From positions 124,001-188,000 of the forward strand of contig KN880440.1 of NCBI GenBank assembly GCA_000934385.1: DNA of 64,000 nt. Direction: 5' to 3'. Below, in pieces: positions 1 through 11,212 of this stretch; the stretch's first letter is position 1, and the number at the start of each line of letters is the position of its first letter. This stretch comes from Cylindrobasidium torrendii FP15055 ss-10 (lineage: Eukaryota; Basidiomycota; Agaricomycetes; Agaricales; Physalacriaceae). Below the pieces are notes generated by a model, which was not told the origin of the DNA, made no database searches, and saw nothing but the letters and a program-made list of their open reading frames with translations. The translations under genes were made by a program, and so were the position numbers.

Positions 1-47
1 CATGGAACATGTACATTGAGATTTATTCTGATTCTGTAAACAAGCAA

Positions 48-934
48 CTACACTGCCCAGACGTGCTTGTTCTGCGCAATCCACTCCTTGAGCGTGATCT
101 TGCCTTTATGGGTGCTAGGAAGGTCAAACAGCTCAACGTCCCAATCCTTGGCGACCAGTGCCTCTGCCCCGGCTAGCATCGCCGCATACTCCGCCGGCAT
201 TCTGGACGAAAAGCGTTTTGTCATCTCTTCCTCCGACACCGCGGTGTGAGTGATGGTGCGTCCAAGGACTTCGGAGAAGATCTTGGCCGCGTCGTCCGTC
301 GTCAGCAACTCTGGCCCAAAGACAGGAACATCGCTGTGGGGCGGATTGTCTGCCAGGAGGGCGTCCACCGCCGCTTGGGCAATGTCGCGCGCTGCGACCC
401 AGCCAAGTCGCCCCTTGCCCTTCGCAGACACGATGGTGTTCTCCTTCTTGATGGTGTCCAAATCAATCAATGTGAAGTTCTCTATGTGTCAATGAACATG
501 AGCTTTCTAGCCATCGAATGTACGCAACGTGTGAACGAACCATAGAAAAATGAGGGCTTGATAGTCACCGGCGTTATGCCTCGCTTCGTAACTTCATCTG
601 ATTCAAGATACTCCTGCACCTCTCCAAGCATGGGACCCCCTTTCGGTGCGAGGGCTGCGCTGAGAAGCACGAACCGCTTGACGCCCTTTGAGATGGCGAG
701 TTCAACAAAGGAGCGGATGGTGCCCAAGACATTGAGTTCATGGTTGGGAGCAACAATGTAGACTGCTTTCACAGGCGGTTCGGCCGTCAGAACAGATGCG
801 TATGTGTCAGGCTTCGACCAGTCAAATGTTGGGCGCGACACTGGGATAACGTTGAGAGTAGGGTCCGTCTCGCGAAGGAGCTGGACAACATGGGTGCCAG
901 TCTTTCCAGTAGCGCCGAGAACAAGGATGGACAT
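48..934 (-). CDS. NmrA-like NAD(P)-binding oxidoreductase (agroclavine dehydrogenase-like family)
   Basis: Two exons, 934-541 and 481-48, give 275 aa. The N-terminus carries the Rossmann nucleotide-binding motif GATGKTG at residues 7-13 after the beta strand SILVL. The 59-base intron (donor GTTCGT, acceptor ACATAG) interrupts the family motif usually written WFMENF; splicing restores it here as FFYENF, which confirms the junction. After the intron come the ENTIVSA and ARDIAQAA blocks seen in NmrA/ergot-alkaloid-type short-chain reductases. Family members reduce or sense NAD(P)H; the substrate cannot be read from the sequence. No alkaloid or other secondary-metabolism gene lies next to it; the neighbour is SEN54, so a pathway role is not supported. 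Family is confident, specific function is not. Confidence 0.85.
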
Positions 935-1263
935 GATGGTGATGAGGAAGATAGTGATGAGAACAGAAGACAGCGCCTTGAAAGGTCAGTATTTATATCA
1001 TTATGCGACTTACAGATCATGGGCACGGAAACACGGCTGGACGGTTGAGTACTAGTACGCCAACTCTCGGCGCTCAGAATTTCAGACAGGTGACATACTC
1101 CTTGTATGTGCTGTGCTGTGGTAACTAGTAAGCATGTACCAGACTGACTGTTCGCAATATGTCAGCAGGGGAGCACCCAAGGCCAGACCAGAACTCATCA
1201 GCTTGCTCATCAGGAGCACCTAGCCATTGTTCAAGTTAAGCACGCAAGGGGTCGAAGGCAATG
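935..1263. other. Intergenic, no gene seen
   Basis: This stretch separates the start of the NmrA-like gene from the stop of SEN54, both on the minus strand. It should hold the NmrA-like promoter and the SEN54 3' region. Only short, unconvincing open frames occur, and I see no repeat or RNA gene. Confidence 0.6.
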
Positions 1264-2421
1264 TCAGATATCATTCGCATGCATTTCGACCTCTTCAAAT
1301 GCACCCTGCATAAACCTAAAGAACCCTACATTGCCTGTGTCCACAACAGCAATCACTGCCGTCTTTTTTCCTGCTCGTAGACCGACGAATGGATTGCGCG
1401 GAGGCAGTGACGGCTTCGCAAACCACGTTTGTGGTTTGAACCACTGGAACTTTGGTGCAGGCCGTAGTTTGGGAGGGATCTTAGGTGGAGGGATCTCGCT
1501 GGGTGGGGCGATGTCAAAGAGGGCGGTGAGTTCTTGCAGTGTCGGCATCGGGGTTGTTCGAGCGTTGATAACAACAAGCTGCCACGGTGCCGGACCAGGT
1601 GAGGATTTTTTGAACGGGGTGTTGTTTTGGGGTTTATACAGATTCCATAGTGGCGTATAAGGTGTTGTAGACGGCGGTGGAGGGAGTCGAAGAGATGTTG
1701 GCGTGAGCGGAGCAACTACTCTTGAGCGCATGGTGCGAAAGAGCGATGCATAAGAAGGTAGCAAGGGTGCAAATATCGAGATGAAGATGCGTTTGACGCG
1801 GTCAAGGAGTGAAGGACCGGATGGAGGCGGACGGGCAGGTGTGAGAGGTACAACAGGGTAGTCCGAGAATGGTGGGTCGAATCGTGTTAAGATATAACCA
1901 AGTCGTTTGAGGTACGCATATACCTGGAATGCCTCGAGAGTCAGCTCTTCGCCGATCATCGTCGAGTACGCTTGTTGCACGCTCATGGGTGCGCCAGCCG
2001 GTGTTGTGCATATCAGAGAGCCGCGTTCCACAAGATAAAGCGCCTCTTCCGGTAATATCCAATTCTTCCATCCCAGGGATTGAAAGTGCCCGCCGCGCGC
2101 ATAAGTGACCTTCACCCTCCGTTCGTCAGGAATCCACTCTCCCGCGCTCACAGTCTTGTTCCAAGCAGACAGTGGTGTCCGTATGGCGTCAAACATCGCG
2201 TTTCTCGCACGTTGCAAGAGATGCGCCTGCAAATTCGTTTCCTTCCCATGTTGGCCCGTGGGTTCGTGTGCCTTCTCGCCTCGCTTGGGAATCACCGGTC
2301 GTTGTGATTGTGGTATGAGTTTCAACCAGTCTGGACGCTCTTCCTCATCTTCAGAATTGTTTTCCTCGTCAGCATTTAGAGGCTTGAGCTCTGAAGTCGG
2401 TTTCTGTAGGTCGTCGTCCAT
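1264..2421 (-). CDS. SEN54: tRNA-splicing endonuclease subunit Sen54
   Basis: Single-exon model of 385 aa starting at the methionine followed by DDDLQKP. The open frame continues upstream to 2520, so an extra N-terminal exon or an earlier start is possible. The Sen54 N-domain is recognisable: the block around GWKNWILPEEALYLVERGSL (about residues 135-155), then a helix containing EELTLEAFQVYAYLKRLGY. The C-terminus has the beta-rich tail VIAVVDTGNVGFFRFMQGAF typical of Sen54. Between them lies a long Pro-rich linker. Sen54 is the structural partner that pairs with the catalytic Sen2 subunit and helps measure the intron position in pre-tRNA; it has no catalytic triad itself and none is visible here. 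Family call is strong; the start is uncertain. Confidence 0.85.
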   Translation of the reverse strand: MDDDLQKPTSELKPLNADEENNSEDEEERPDWLKLIPQSQRPVIPKRGEKAHEPTGQHGKETNLQAHLLQRARNAMFDAIRTPLSAWNKTVSAGEWIPDERRVKVTYARGGHFQSLGWKNWILPEEALYLVERGSLICTTPAGAPMSVQQAYSTMIGEELTLEAFQVYAYLKRLGYILTRFDPPFSDYPVVPLTPARPPPSGPSLLDRVKRIFISIFAPLLPSYASLFRTMRSRVVAPLTPTSLRLPPPPSTTPYTPLWNLYKPQNNTPFKKSSPGPAPWQLVVINARTTPMPTLQELTALFDIAPPSEIPPPKIPPKLRPAPKFQWFKPQTWFAKPSLPPRNPFVGLRAGKKTAVIAVVDTGNVGFFRFMQGAFEEVEMHANDI

Positions 2422-2627
2422 GTTCAAGTCAGAAAAAGCACGGAGATCGCCGCTATAGGTGCCGCACTGTTCATCTTGCAGTTTCTTGTTGATAACCCGT
2501 AACCTACACACATGCACCAAACAAAGCGCTCAAGTTTACTTTATTCTTTGGCAAACTTGTATTTCTACTGTACAGAAACGGATCTTGCATCCGCTCATCC
2601 CATCGTAACCAAAATCATGATCATTCA

Positions 2628-4700
2628 TTACCAACTGTACTCCTCCGTGTGCAAGAAAACTTCATGGCATCCAGATTTCCCAAGCGCAATATCTTTCTGC
2701 ACATCCGCAACACCATTGCGCACGTCGAACACCAGTGATTCTGGCCCGCAGACTAAAGAGAAATCAATAGGAATTCGATAGTGTTAACGAATCAGCTCAC
2801 CAGCAACTCCCATAGTGCGGTTTTCGTCAGAGGCTTGTCGAATAACGCTCTTGACGTCCGCGCGACCGTAAGATGGTGAAGGAAACGATGGCGTTGCAGA
2901 GTTTCCTTTCTCAGGATCTGAGGCAGTGTCGTCCCTGTTGTCCTCCCCAGTGAGATGCACTCGTACATTTACCGACCCCGTTGGCGCGTCCGCAATGGCT
3001 TGTCCAAGTTCGGCTGACATCCACGACACAGCAGCTGTACCGACCATTAGAGTCATGTTGCGGTAAGAGAAGTAAATGGCCCGTACGTTCATCGCGCACA
3101 GACCACACAACTTCGACTGATTTACAGACACAACTCTTCTCCCCTTCCTTGTTCATCTTGCATACCAAGTCTTGGAGCAAGGGCACGACAAATGTCACAC
3201 CCGTCCCACCAGCGAACAGAATGACATGCTCGTATATCGACAGGTCTCCAGGTATCCCACCGAACGGGCCGTCCAAATACAATGACATCTTGCCGGAGTC
3301 TTTGGTGGCCAAGTAGCGCGCCAGGCGCTGTGTCACCCCACTTGCCTCTCGGATTAGGATAACCAGCTCCTGGGAAATCGCATGATCATTGCGAGGAATG
3401 CTCGCGACGGTGAAGGGGTGCCTGTTGAATAACACATCAAATTTTGTTGTTCGACCGCACGAGGAAAAGCACGCACGACTGGAAAGGCATAACCGATAAG
3501 AAATGGAAGAAGTAGTGTTGCCCGGGTTTCCAGTGCAATTGTGCATCGAACCGTACGCGGAGCTTGACCATCCCCGCTGGGAGTATTTCAAACGCTGCTT
3601 CAGGCATACCGCGCGCGTTGTCCAGGAACATATACCCGAATCGCGCAACGACGCTGACGGCGTAGATGATGACCGTCGCCCACAGGTAATCCCAACTTCC
3701 GAGGAGCTTGTTGCAGTGTATGAAGAAGAATGCAGTGAACAAGAGGGCGGAGACGATGTGCAAGTATTTGAAGAGTTCATACGACCGATTGCGGATAACG
3801 GGAAGGCTGAACCAACAAAGCCATACGAGGATGACGAGGAGTGCCGTGCCAGACCAATAATACACTCTATGGTGGGATGAGCATCGGTATTCAGAGTACG
3901 AAGGCTCACGTACTTGTGAGCGATATGCCAACTCCACTCCAGCTGCGTGAGCGGTTCAAATCCAGGCTTGACTTCCCTCATTCCCTGAATAACGAAAGGA
4001 AAGGTGTGCCTATGCCCCGCTGAGTACATGTTTATATGCAAACGGCAGTCACTCACAAGAGCGACAACACAAGGAAGAGATGTGATATGAACTGGTGGTA
4101 AACCTGTAGCTTCTCGTGCGAGTGACCAGTGACAAAGGTGACCAAATTTGATTTGGAGCCAAATGCGAAAATAAAAGGGAAACATCCAACTAGAAAGAAT
4201 AAGTATCCATGGCCAACAACGTCGGGAAATAAGACATACGGGCCATGAACCCCGTTCGCATTGCCAATGGAGGCGACCCAACATTCCAACGAGCGCGATA
4301 ATACGGCTGTGTCACAAAGGTCCAAACTGACGAGGTTGAGAAAACGCTCGCCTACAGATAGATAAAACGCACGCATAATGAAGGCAAAGAACGCCAGCAG
4401 CAACAGCCCAACACCAAGAGTTGGAAACCGATACCCCAGCGCTTGGTGCTGCTTACTGGATAAGTATCGTGCGGCGGACGTGGCTTTCCGATATCCATTT
4501 GACTGGGTGAGCGAGGCAAACCTCTTGCTAGCTCTTGCAGCCAAGATTCCACGCAAAATGGCAAATCCAGCAATCACAATGCAGATGAAGTAGACGACAC
4601 CTCTCGCATATCGCGGAGTAAGCTCGTAGGGATCCCGAGCCATGTCAGCCAATTCTGCGTCGGTGTAATCTGACGCATTGCCGCTGTGTAAGTGGACCAT
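2628..4700 (-). CDS. Ferric reductase transmembrane component (FRE family)
   Basis: Eight exons: 4700-4356, 4306-4240, 4189-4057, 4009-3914, 3866-3477, 3421-3087, 3034-2801 and 2752-2628, giving 574 aa. The protein has an extracytoplasmic N-terminus, several membrane helices, and the ferric reductase core with the histidine-rich block TGHSHEKLQVYH and the later HTFPF and HIVSALLFTAFFFIH segments that would hold the two haems. The FAD-binding motif is HPFTVASIP and the NADPH site starts at FAGGTGVTF. The last exon ends in CHEVFLHTEEYSW, the usual FRE C-terminus, which supports the 3' model. The enzyme passes electrons from cytosolic NADPH across the plasma membrane to reduce Fe(III) or Cu(II). 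No multicopper oxidase or permease partner lies nearby. Splicing is well supported because all eight exons stay in frame. Confidence 0.92.
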
Positions 4701-5875
4701 GATGGGGGGAGGGAGTCGGAACGGATGAGCGTTCAAACAGTTGCCAGCAGGCTGAGATCTTATGCGATCGGAATTTTGTAGCAACGGGGAAATGGGCAAT
4801 GATCGTCGAAAAGTTCTGCTGTTGCAAGGTCACGAAGGGTTGAATTTATCCGAGAAATGTGCTTGCTTGACCAGCAGCAATTACATTGTATTGTACACAG
4901 AGGGGAAACATACACAATGGCGACGACGAGCCCAATGCTCCGAGGGTATCGATGGATTTCGTTCCAAAACGCGAGAAATTTCGTGCCGATGCGGTTAAAT
5001 GCGGTAGAAGTCAAGGTACAACGCCACATGTGCGATGCCAAGGAGGAACGAGGGTATCCGAAGGACGTAGACTTCGGACACAGAGGAGGCGACAACGCTG
5101 TTCCAAGCAGGTCCGCAAGTTGCGCAGCCAGTGAGAGATGTTCGAGGGTGCTCGGGTATGAAAACTAGCGGCTTCACGGTGTCCGGGGGTCTTGCCAAGG
5201 TTTCTGGTTATCGGGCGCGGGGAGTAAAATGGTGTTGGGCCGTTGCATAGACGAAGGAAGTCATGACGTGACGGAGTACTTGGTAATGAAAGCAGTGAGG
5301 CAGACGAGAGGCGGGGATTGCGAAACATGATGGGAGCGCGCTTCGAGGAGGAGGGCGGGGGCGGGGGCGGGGGAGGGTGAGTGAATAGAAGACGTACAAC
5401 TATTGTACACCGTAGAGCGACAATGAAGATTTGTAACCTCCTGGTTCAATAGTGTTCGCACTATGCATGGTGCATTGAAGATAAGAGGATATTACAGAGA
5501 CGGGGCCGGAAGGAGGGAATGGAAAGAGCCCAGCGCGTGTGGTGGCAGAAGGCAAAATGGGCTCATCTCTCGTGTCCCGTGGTGCTTTATATTCGATCGA
5601 TTCCCGGCAAACACCGGATGATGAGGCAGTTTCGCAGCTCGCATTTCTGCCATTGGCTCGGTGTGCGGACCGCAATTGTCAACCGTCGCAGGCAGTGGCA
5701 CTTCAGTCATTTAAACCCAGCGAGTAGGATATTGGAACGGAAAATACCAGACCACGTTATTTGCAATAGACCATCATTGGATTGAATATATAGTGAGATT
5801 CAGAAGATCGCGTACGTTGAGATTTGAGAACCGAGCAACTTCGGGAGTGTCCGATGCGTCTTTTCTCATTCCATC
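4701..5875. other. Long intergenic stretch with a G-rich tract, no gene seen
   Basis: About 1.2 kb between the ferric reductase start and the small plus-strand gene at 5876. It contains many overlapping short open frames on both strands, none with recognisable motifs or a consistent splice model. It includes the G-rich run described separately. It likely holds divergent promoters, including any iron-responsive sites for the reductase; I could not assign specific factor sites. Confidence 0.5.
5353..5377 (+). promoter_or_regulatory. G-rich tract with quadruplex potential
   Basis: Five runs of three to five guanines separated by single C or A bases lie in the space upstream of two divergent genes. 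The pattern fits the G-quadruplex consensus. Whether it folds or regulates anything is inference. Confidence 0.4.
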
Positions 5876-6532
5876 ATGAACACGAATCGCTCAAGGGGAA
5901 TTTTTCACCATGTTGTCTTTGACGAACCCTCGTCGGCTCCTACAGACCAACCGGTCGCCCCCACGCCGGCTTTCCGTCTCCCTCGTCGTATTGCGACGCC
6001 CAGCAATGGCTACCCCGCATCGCCTATGCGCAACAGAACACCAATCAACAAAGAAAATCGCGTGCGCCCTATTGCTGCTCCGAGGCCGTTCAATCCCGTG
6101 GTCAAGACGGAGGTCCTGGATTCGATGTTCACTGAGCCCAACCTCGCATCGCAAGGTGGGCGCAAACTAGTACGCAACACTGAAGCAAATCTGATCTCGC
6201 TTAGTTCAAATCCGGCCTTGGAAGAAAGAAAAGGACATAAAAGTATGAATATATGCGCTTGATTCGTGCATTTCTGATGGAGGCGGCAGGCTGAAGTTGC
6301 GTCGCCATCGCCCGCCTCAATTTCTTCGAACCCACGTCGCCAATACCCCCCTCCCGCTCCTGCTCGTCTTGATGTCGAATCGCCTATCCGCATACCGTCT
6401 CCAGAAACGCTCGAAGCATTGATGGACCCTTGCCTAATGGAATGGGCTTTCGACGACGACATGCTCGACCGCTTATTGTGGCTCACCGTTGGCGAAGTCA
6501 AGTACTGTCGTCTTGATATTGTTGAGCTTTGA
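5876..6532 (+). CDS. Small protein of unknown function
   Basis: Two exons, 5876-6242 and 6297-6532, give 200 aa. The intron runs GTATGAAT to CTGAAG; the nearer AG would create a stop codon, so the acceptor was chosen to keep the frame open. The N-terminal part is Pro/Arg-rich with the phrase TPINKENRVRPIAAPRPF. The C-terminal part contains SPIRIPSPETLEALMDPCL followed by an acidic-hydrophobic patch WAFDDDMLDRLLWL that could be a short binding helix. I do not recognise a family. The composition suggests a mostly disordered protein with several SP/TP sites. It points toward ELP5, whose stop lies about 110 bases beyond its own. Coding status rests on the clean joined frame. Confidence 0.5.
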
Positions 6533-6643
6533 GACTCATTGAGCTTCTCTTACGTCTTTACTATGTTGTCACCCAGCTTGAATACTCATCGTTCCTTCTT
6601 CGTTAGCTTGATCCTGTTATACAAACTGCGCTCGTATTGATGT

Positions 6644-7921
6644 TCAAAGATACAGGTCCTCATCGGGATCGTCGTCGTCGATATCGTCTCCAGAGTCGGG
6701 ATCATATAAAATCACTCCAGTAGGCGTTCCATTGCCCTTTGGTTTGCCTGGGCACATGGTCAAAAAGGTGACAAAGATTTCACAAAATGCTGCACCATCG
6801 TGAGCAAATGGCAGTGGAACTTGCGCGCGCGCTTCTTGCTGTGACGCCGTCAAGTTTAGGTTGAATGGCAGGTTTTCGGCTGGGTTTGGGGCCTATACAA
6901 TATAAGCAACAGAATGGAGAAAATGTACAATGCATACCTCATCCAGGCGACCATTATTCCGCGCAGTCTTGAACAGAGGCTTCAAGCATTCAAGTGCACT
7001 TAGCTCCACAGGCGCCGAGATTTTAGCATTCCATCCTTCCAACACTCGTTCCACTCTTCCAGACCGAGAATCACCACCGCCGCGCTTTACGATCTCGACA
7101 ACAAACTCATCCACGCCGCCCTCGCCCTCACCTCCAGAGCCAAACACCAGCCGGTTCACCTCATTGACGCGTTCGCTCACCGGGATGAACACCCCCCAAA
7201 ATTTCTCTTCCGGGGATATTGGAGGTGGCGGAGTCAAAAATTCCTTTGCCAGGAAATGTAAGATGGTAGGGGGATGCATGATACAATGGGTGAGCGACAT
7301 CGGGGATGAGAAGGATGCCTGAAGGAGTGATGGAAGGATACTCGAAGGCAAAGCCGTAGTTGCGGCTGTGTTTATGTGCATTGTGAAGTGGGACTTTGAG
7401 GAATGTGCTGCCAATAGTGATTTGACTTCGCGCAGACATTTGAAGGTGGCAGCAGTACTGCCTGTATCAGAAACGATTGTGTCGACGGAGTCAATGATGA
7501 CATGGAAATGTTTTGATGGATGTTCTGCGGGAGTCAGAATGGCATCAAGAGGACGTGTAAAAGCTGACATACCGGCAGCAGATTCCTTCAATTTGTTAAC
7601 AATGAAATCTCGAGGGTCGGTCCACTGTTCGTCGAGTTCAAAGTCTGGAACGTTTGAGGTCTGATCGTATACCGTGAGGGATTCCGAGTTCGAATCCGCT
7701 TGTTGAGGAAGAAGACTGCAAGGTGGATGCAACAAACAGAAGAGCAACGTTTGGACTTGTTTCTTTCCGCTTTCAGATTTCAAGCTTTCGTGAACGATCT
7801 CTCGTAGTATTGGAAGTCCAGATTGTGCCAAGCATGACTGGAGCACCAACACGGCCGATGACGAGGTCTGGCGCGGGGAGATGATGGAGGGAAGCAACAT
7901 TTTGTGGCCGAACGCGATCAC
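6644..7921 (-). CDS. ELP5: Elongator complex subunit Elp5
   Basis: Two exons, 7921-6938 and 6892-6644, give about 410 aa. The N-terminus reads MLLPSIISP and then SGLPILREIVHESL, matching the RecA-like fold start of Elp5, and HVIIDSVDTI is the Walker B-like strand (the family lacks true ATPase motifs). The very C-terminus is strongly acidic, ending GDDIDDDDPDEDLYL, a hallmark of fungal Elp5. With Elp4 and Elp6 it builds the ring that binds tRNA in the Elongator complex, which modifies wobble uridines. Start could be at 7921 or at the next methionine, 7900. The stop lies about 110 bases from the convergent small gene. Confidence 0.85.
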
Positions 7922-8069
7922 GCGATTGCTCGATGATCGGAATCAGAATCTTCAATCGTGAACGCCGTGAAGTAAGTTATGTGTACAGTCGTGAAAAGGT
8001 CTACATATGTAGTCCGGATATAAGGTAAGCAGCACATCCTCGCTATCTACAGAATCATCATCATCATTC

Positions 8070-11000
8070 TCAAATAGACTCCTCCAACTTCGCCTGGATT
8101 GTCCGCCGAACCTCCATCACGCGAGTGTCATACCTGGCCACCTGTCGTTGTGCATCCGCCAAAAAGTTCCTGCTTTCGCGGCGCATTTGTGACAAGATCC
8201 AATCTTCCACGCTCATATTGAGCTCCTCCTCCGTCAGCTCAGTAGTAGGCACGAAAGGCTCTGATGCCAATATTGGAATGAATGCCTCCGACAGCGTTGG
8301 AGGAGCTGGCGGTGCAGTCGACGGAGGCTTGGTCTGAGAAGGCGGACGAGTCACCTTTTGAGGAGGTGTGGCAACAAACATGATCGTATCGTTGTCGTCT
8401 GGAGGTAAGACAGGCTCGGGCGTGAACGAACGCTCATGCATATCCACGTCAGGTGTTTCCGGCGGGGCAGGCGGTGGTACCGGTTTGGGCGCCGGTGCGG
8501 GCGTCTTTTCTCGTTTCGGAGGCGGGCGAGAAAGGGGACTGGGCTGTCGCGGGGGTGGAGAAGGCCTGAAGCGCACGGGTGGCGAAGGAGATCTCGTGGA
8601 AGGTGGAAAGAGTCTAGATTGGGGCGTCGACGATGCTGGCTTCGTTGGAAACTCAAACTTGGTGGCCAATTTTCCTACATTATTTTGAAGCTTCTTCCTC
8701 TCTAGCTCCTTGATTTTCGTGTCGGACGGTTGCGGAATGAAGGATGGCTCTTTCGTCTTTGCCTTGGCCTTTGGTTGGGCCTTTGCTTTTGGCACAACCC
8801 GTTCATCCTCCGACGAGAGCACCTCCAATTCCATGGTCTTGTCAGACCCTGAAACTGGCTTCTTGGCGGTAGATGGGGGCTTTGATGTCTGGGACGACGA
8901 GGTAGACATCTGGGACAGAGATGACGATGGAACCAGAGGGCGCGTAGACGGGGGCCTCGATGAAGACAAAGAAGTGAGAGAAGATGACGGCGGGTTCGAA
9001 GAGGGCAGCGATGATAAGGAGGAAGATGGTGAGGCCTTCGAGGACCGGGACTGCTTGACCGTATCAACTTCCATGTCCGCATCATCGGGCAATTCGTCCA
9101 TCGCATCCATGAAAACTTCGTCTCCATCGTCATCGGCGTTTTGAATCGTTGAGGCCTTTTTCCCTTTCTTGGGTCCAACAGATGGTTGCTTCGACCGCGA
9201 CGTTCCTACGTTCTTTCCTTGAGACGAACCCTCGGCTACTTTATCTTGAGACTTGAGGGCCTTCCGAGGAGGCGCCTTCTCCTTCGTCTTCTGTGATTTC
9301 ACGGGGACAGACGCGGGTTCATCCACTACCATTTCTGGCTCTGATCCCGACTCTTCGAGCAGAGGATGCACTTTCGCTGGGAGACGTGCTGGACTGGACT
9401 GGATAATAAGATCATCGTCGCTCGGGTCGTCGCTTGCAAAGTGAGTCTTCGTGGGACGAGCATTGGCCTTCGAGGCTTTGGCGGCGTCTGCTGGTTGCGA
9501 TTTCTTGCTTTTACCGGGCTTCTTCAGCACTGGCGCAGGTTCATCTTCCTCCTCGCTTGCTGGTGGAGGGGCAACCTTGCTCTTCTTACCCTTTGTCGAC
9601 TTCTTGGGCACAGGTTCCTCGTCCTCTTCGTCGCTCGACACGGGTGTCTTGGGCTTTGGCTTTCCCCTCGTCGACTTTCTAAGTGATGTCGCAGTCTCGA
9701 TCTCATCATCATCGCTCACAGGGACTGCTTTGGCCTTGACCGAAGGTTTTGCCCTTGTCGACTTCCTGAGGGTTGCTCGTTCCTCCTCATCCTCCTCGTC
9801 CTCGTCCGGTGGAGGAAGGGCCGTTGCTTTGCCTTTACCCTTCGTCTTCTTCGGTGGCTCTGGCTGCTCATCCTCTGATAGAAGGGCCTTCTTTGTTGAC
9901 CGTGACGCGTTCGTCCTGACTGTCGGTGCATCCTCCTCATCTAGAACAACCTTCTTGGACCGTGACTTTGCCAATGGTTTAGCGTCTTCCGTGTCCGAGG
10001 TCTTGTTGGCTTTACTGCGCGTAGACTGTTTGCGTGTTCGTGGCGGTGGAGGAGCTTCGTTCTCGTCCGACTCTGGGGCTTTTGACTTGGCGCGCGCGCG
10101 TGTTGCTTTAGATGGTGCTGCCCGCGGAGCTATCTCTGGTACCTCGTCCTCTTCTTCCTCAGCCTCTTCTTCAGTCTCGGCGATAGGCTTTGGCTTTGAG
10201 CGCGACGATGGCGCGCGAGAAGCTGGCCGTGCAGTTGATGCTGTGCGAGAACGGGTAGGGCGAGCAGTCGTCTCCTCCTCTATATGTGAGGCATCACTGC
10301 GACCACGCCGAGGCGCCTTCCCACCTTTGCCGGTGGAACGAGATGAAGCAGCGTCTGAAAGATCGTCGCCACCGTCAAAAGTCTTGGTAGGCATGAGAAG
10401 ATCGCTAGCTTTGGACTTGGCGCGTGAGGTAGAGCGCCCGAGCGTAGTAGCAGACGCGAACTCAATGAACGGGCAACTTTTCTTGGACTTGGCTGAGCGC
10501 GTGCGATGCTCTTCCCTGTGTTCATGCTGAGCAACGACGCGTATAACCCAGAGTATCACGCACATTGGATCATCCCCGTCCACCCAACCAGTCAAACTGG
10601 TGTCACAATAGATACACATAGCTAAATCATCATCGTTGTCGTCCAGTTGCCCACTAATGAAACCGGCATGCGCCAACTGAGCCTTCGGTCAAACGTGTAT
10701 GCGTGCCTTCTGATTCAACGCGCACCTTCTTCGACGAGCACGTCGAGTTCTTGGTTCTATCATGCTTCCAGTCAACGAATGTATCCAAACGCGCATTTTC
10801 CATCGCCTTGGAGTTTGGGAAACGGTTCTTTTCCGTGGAAACAAAGCTGAGCACTGTTTCAATTGAGGAAATGCCATATACTCTCATCGACGCACCGTCC
10901 ATCTTTAACATCCGTGCGTAAACCGCATCGCAGAAATGCCCATGAGCACGACTTGGCGCATTTAGTGAAGTGTATATCAAATGGGTCATCCTCCTCTGTC

Positions 11001-11212
11001 CAATCGGAAATCTCCTTCTGGCATTTATAACACGTCGCGGCGTCCTCGTCGCCTGTAGCAGGTGTCCAGAAGAAGCCTGCTTCGGCGAGAGTCTCCGGGG
11101 TGGCAGCGAAGGTGTCGGGATGCGGCCATCGCACGGTCACCGTCGATTTCCCTGGGCCTTTAATGCGCTTTTGACCTTTGAAGGATTTCTGGCGGTTGGC
11201 CAGGCGATGCAT
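8070..11212 (-). CDS. BIR1: Bir1/survivin-type chromosomal passenger protein with two BIR domains
   Basis: Exons 11212-10896, 10846-10726, 10676-10564 and 10515-8070 give 998 aa. BIR 1 (about residues 8-100) shows PETLAEAGFFWTP, CYKC, 16 residues, His, then Cys. BIR 2 (about 115-195) starts NSKAMENARLDTF and has LAHAGFISG, CIYC, 16 residues and His; the final Cys comes after an unusually long gap (see findings). The remaining 800 residues are disordered, with blocks of Lys/Arg, Asp/Glu and Ser, and end in a predicted helix around LTEEELNMSVEDWILSQMRR. Fission yeast Bir1/Cut17 has the same two-BIR plus long-tail layout and similar length. The family acts with Aurora kinase and INCENP at centromeres and the spindle midzone. 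A further 5' exon cannot be excluded. Confidence 0.88.

Noticed and set aside
2911..4284. 457-codon minus-strand open frame
   Set aside because: It reads through several ferric reductase introns and mixes real exon frames with wrong-frame sequence; the eight-exon model explains all conserved blocks.
7688..7697. GTTCGAATCC, a match to the tRNA B-box
   Set aside because: It lies inside the ELP5 coding sequence and I see no A-box or cloverleaf around it.
9451..10530. 359-codon plus-strand open frame
   Set aside because: It is the Ser/Gly-rich antisense image of the repetitive BIR1 tail; the minus-strand frame fits the gene and is continuous with the BIR domains.
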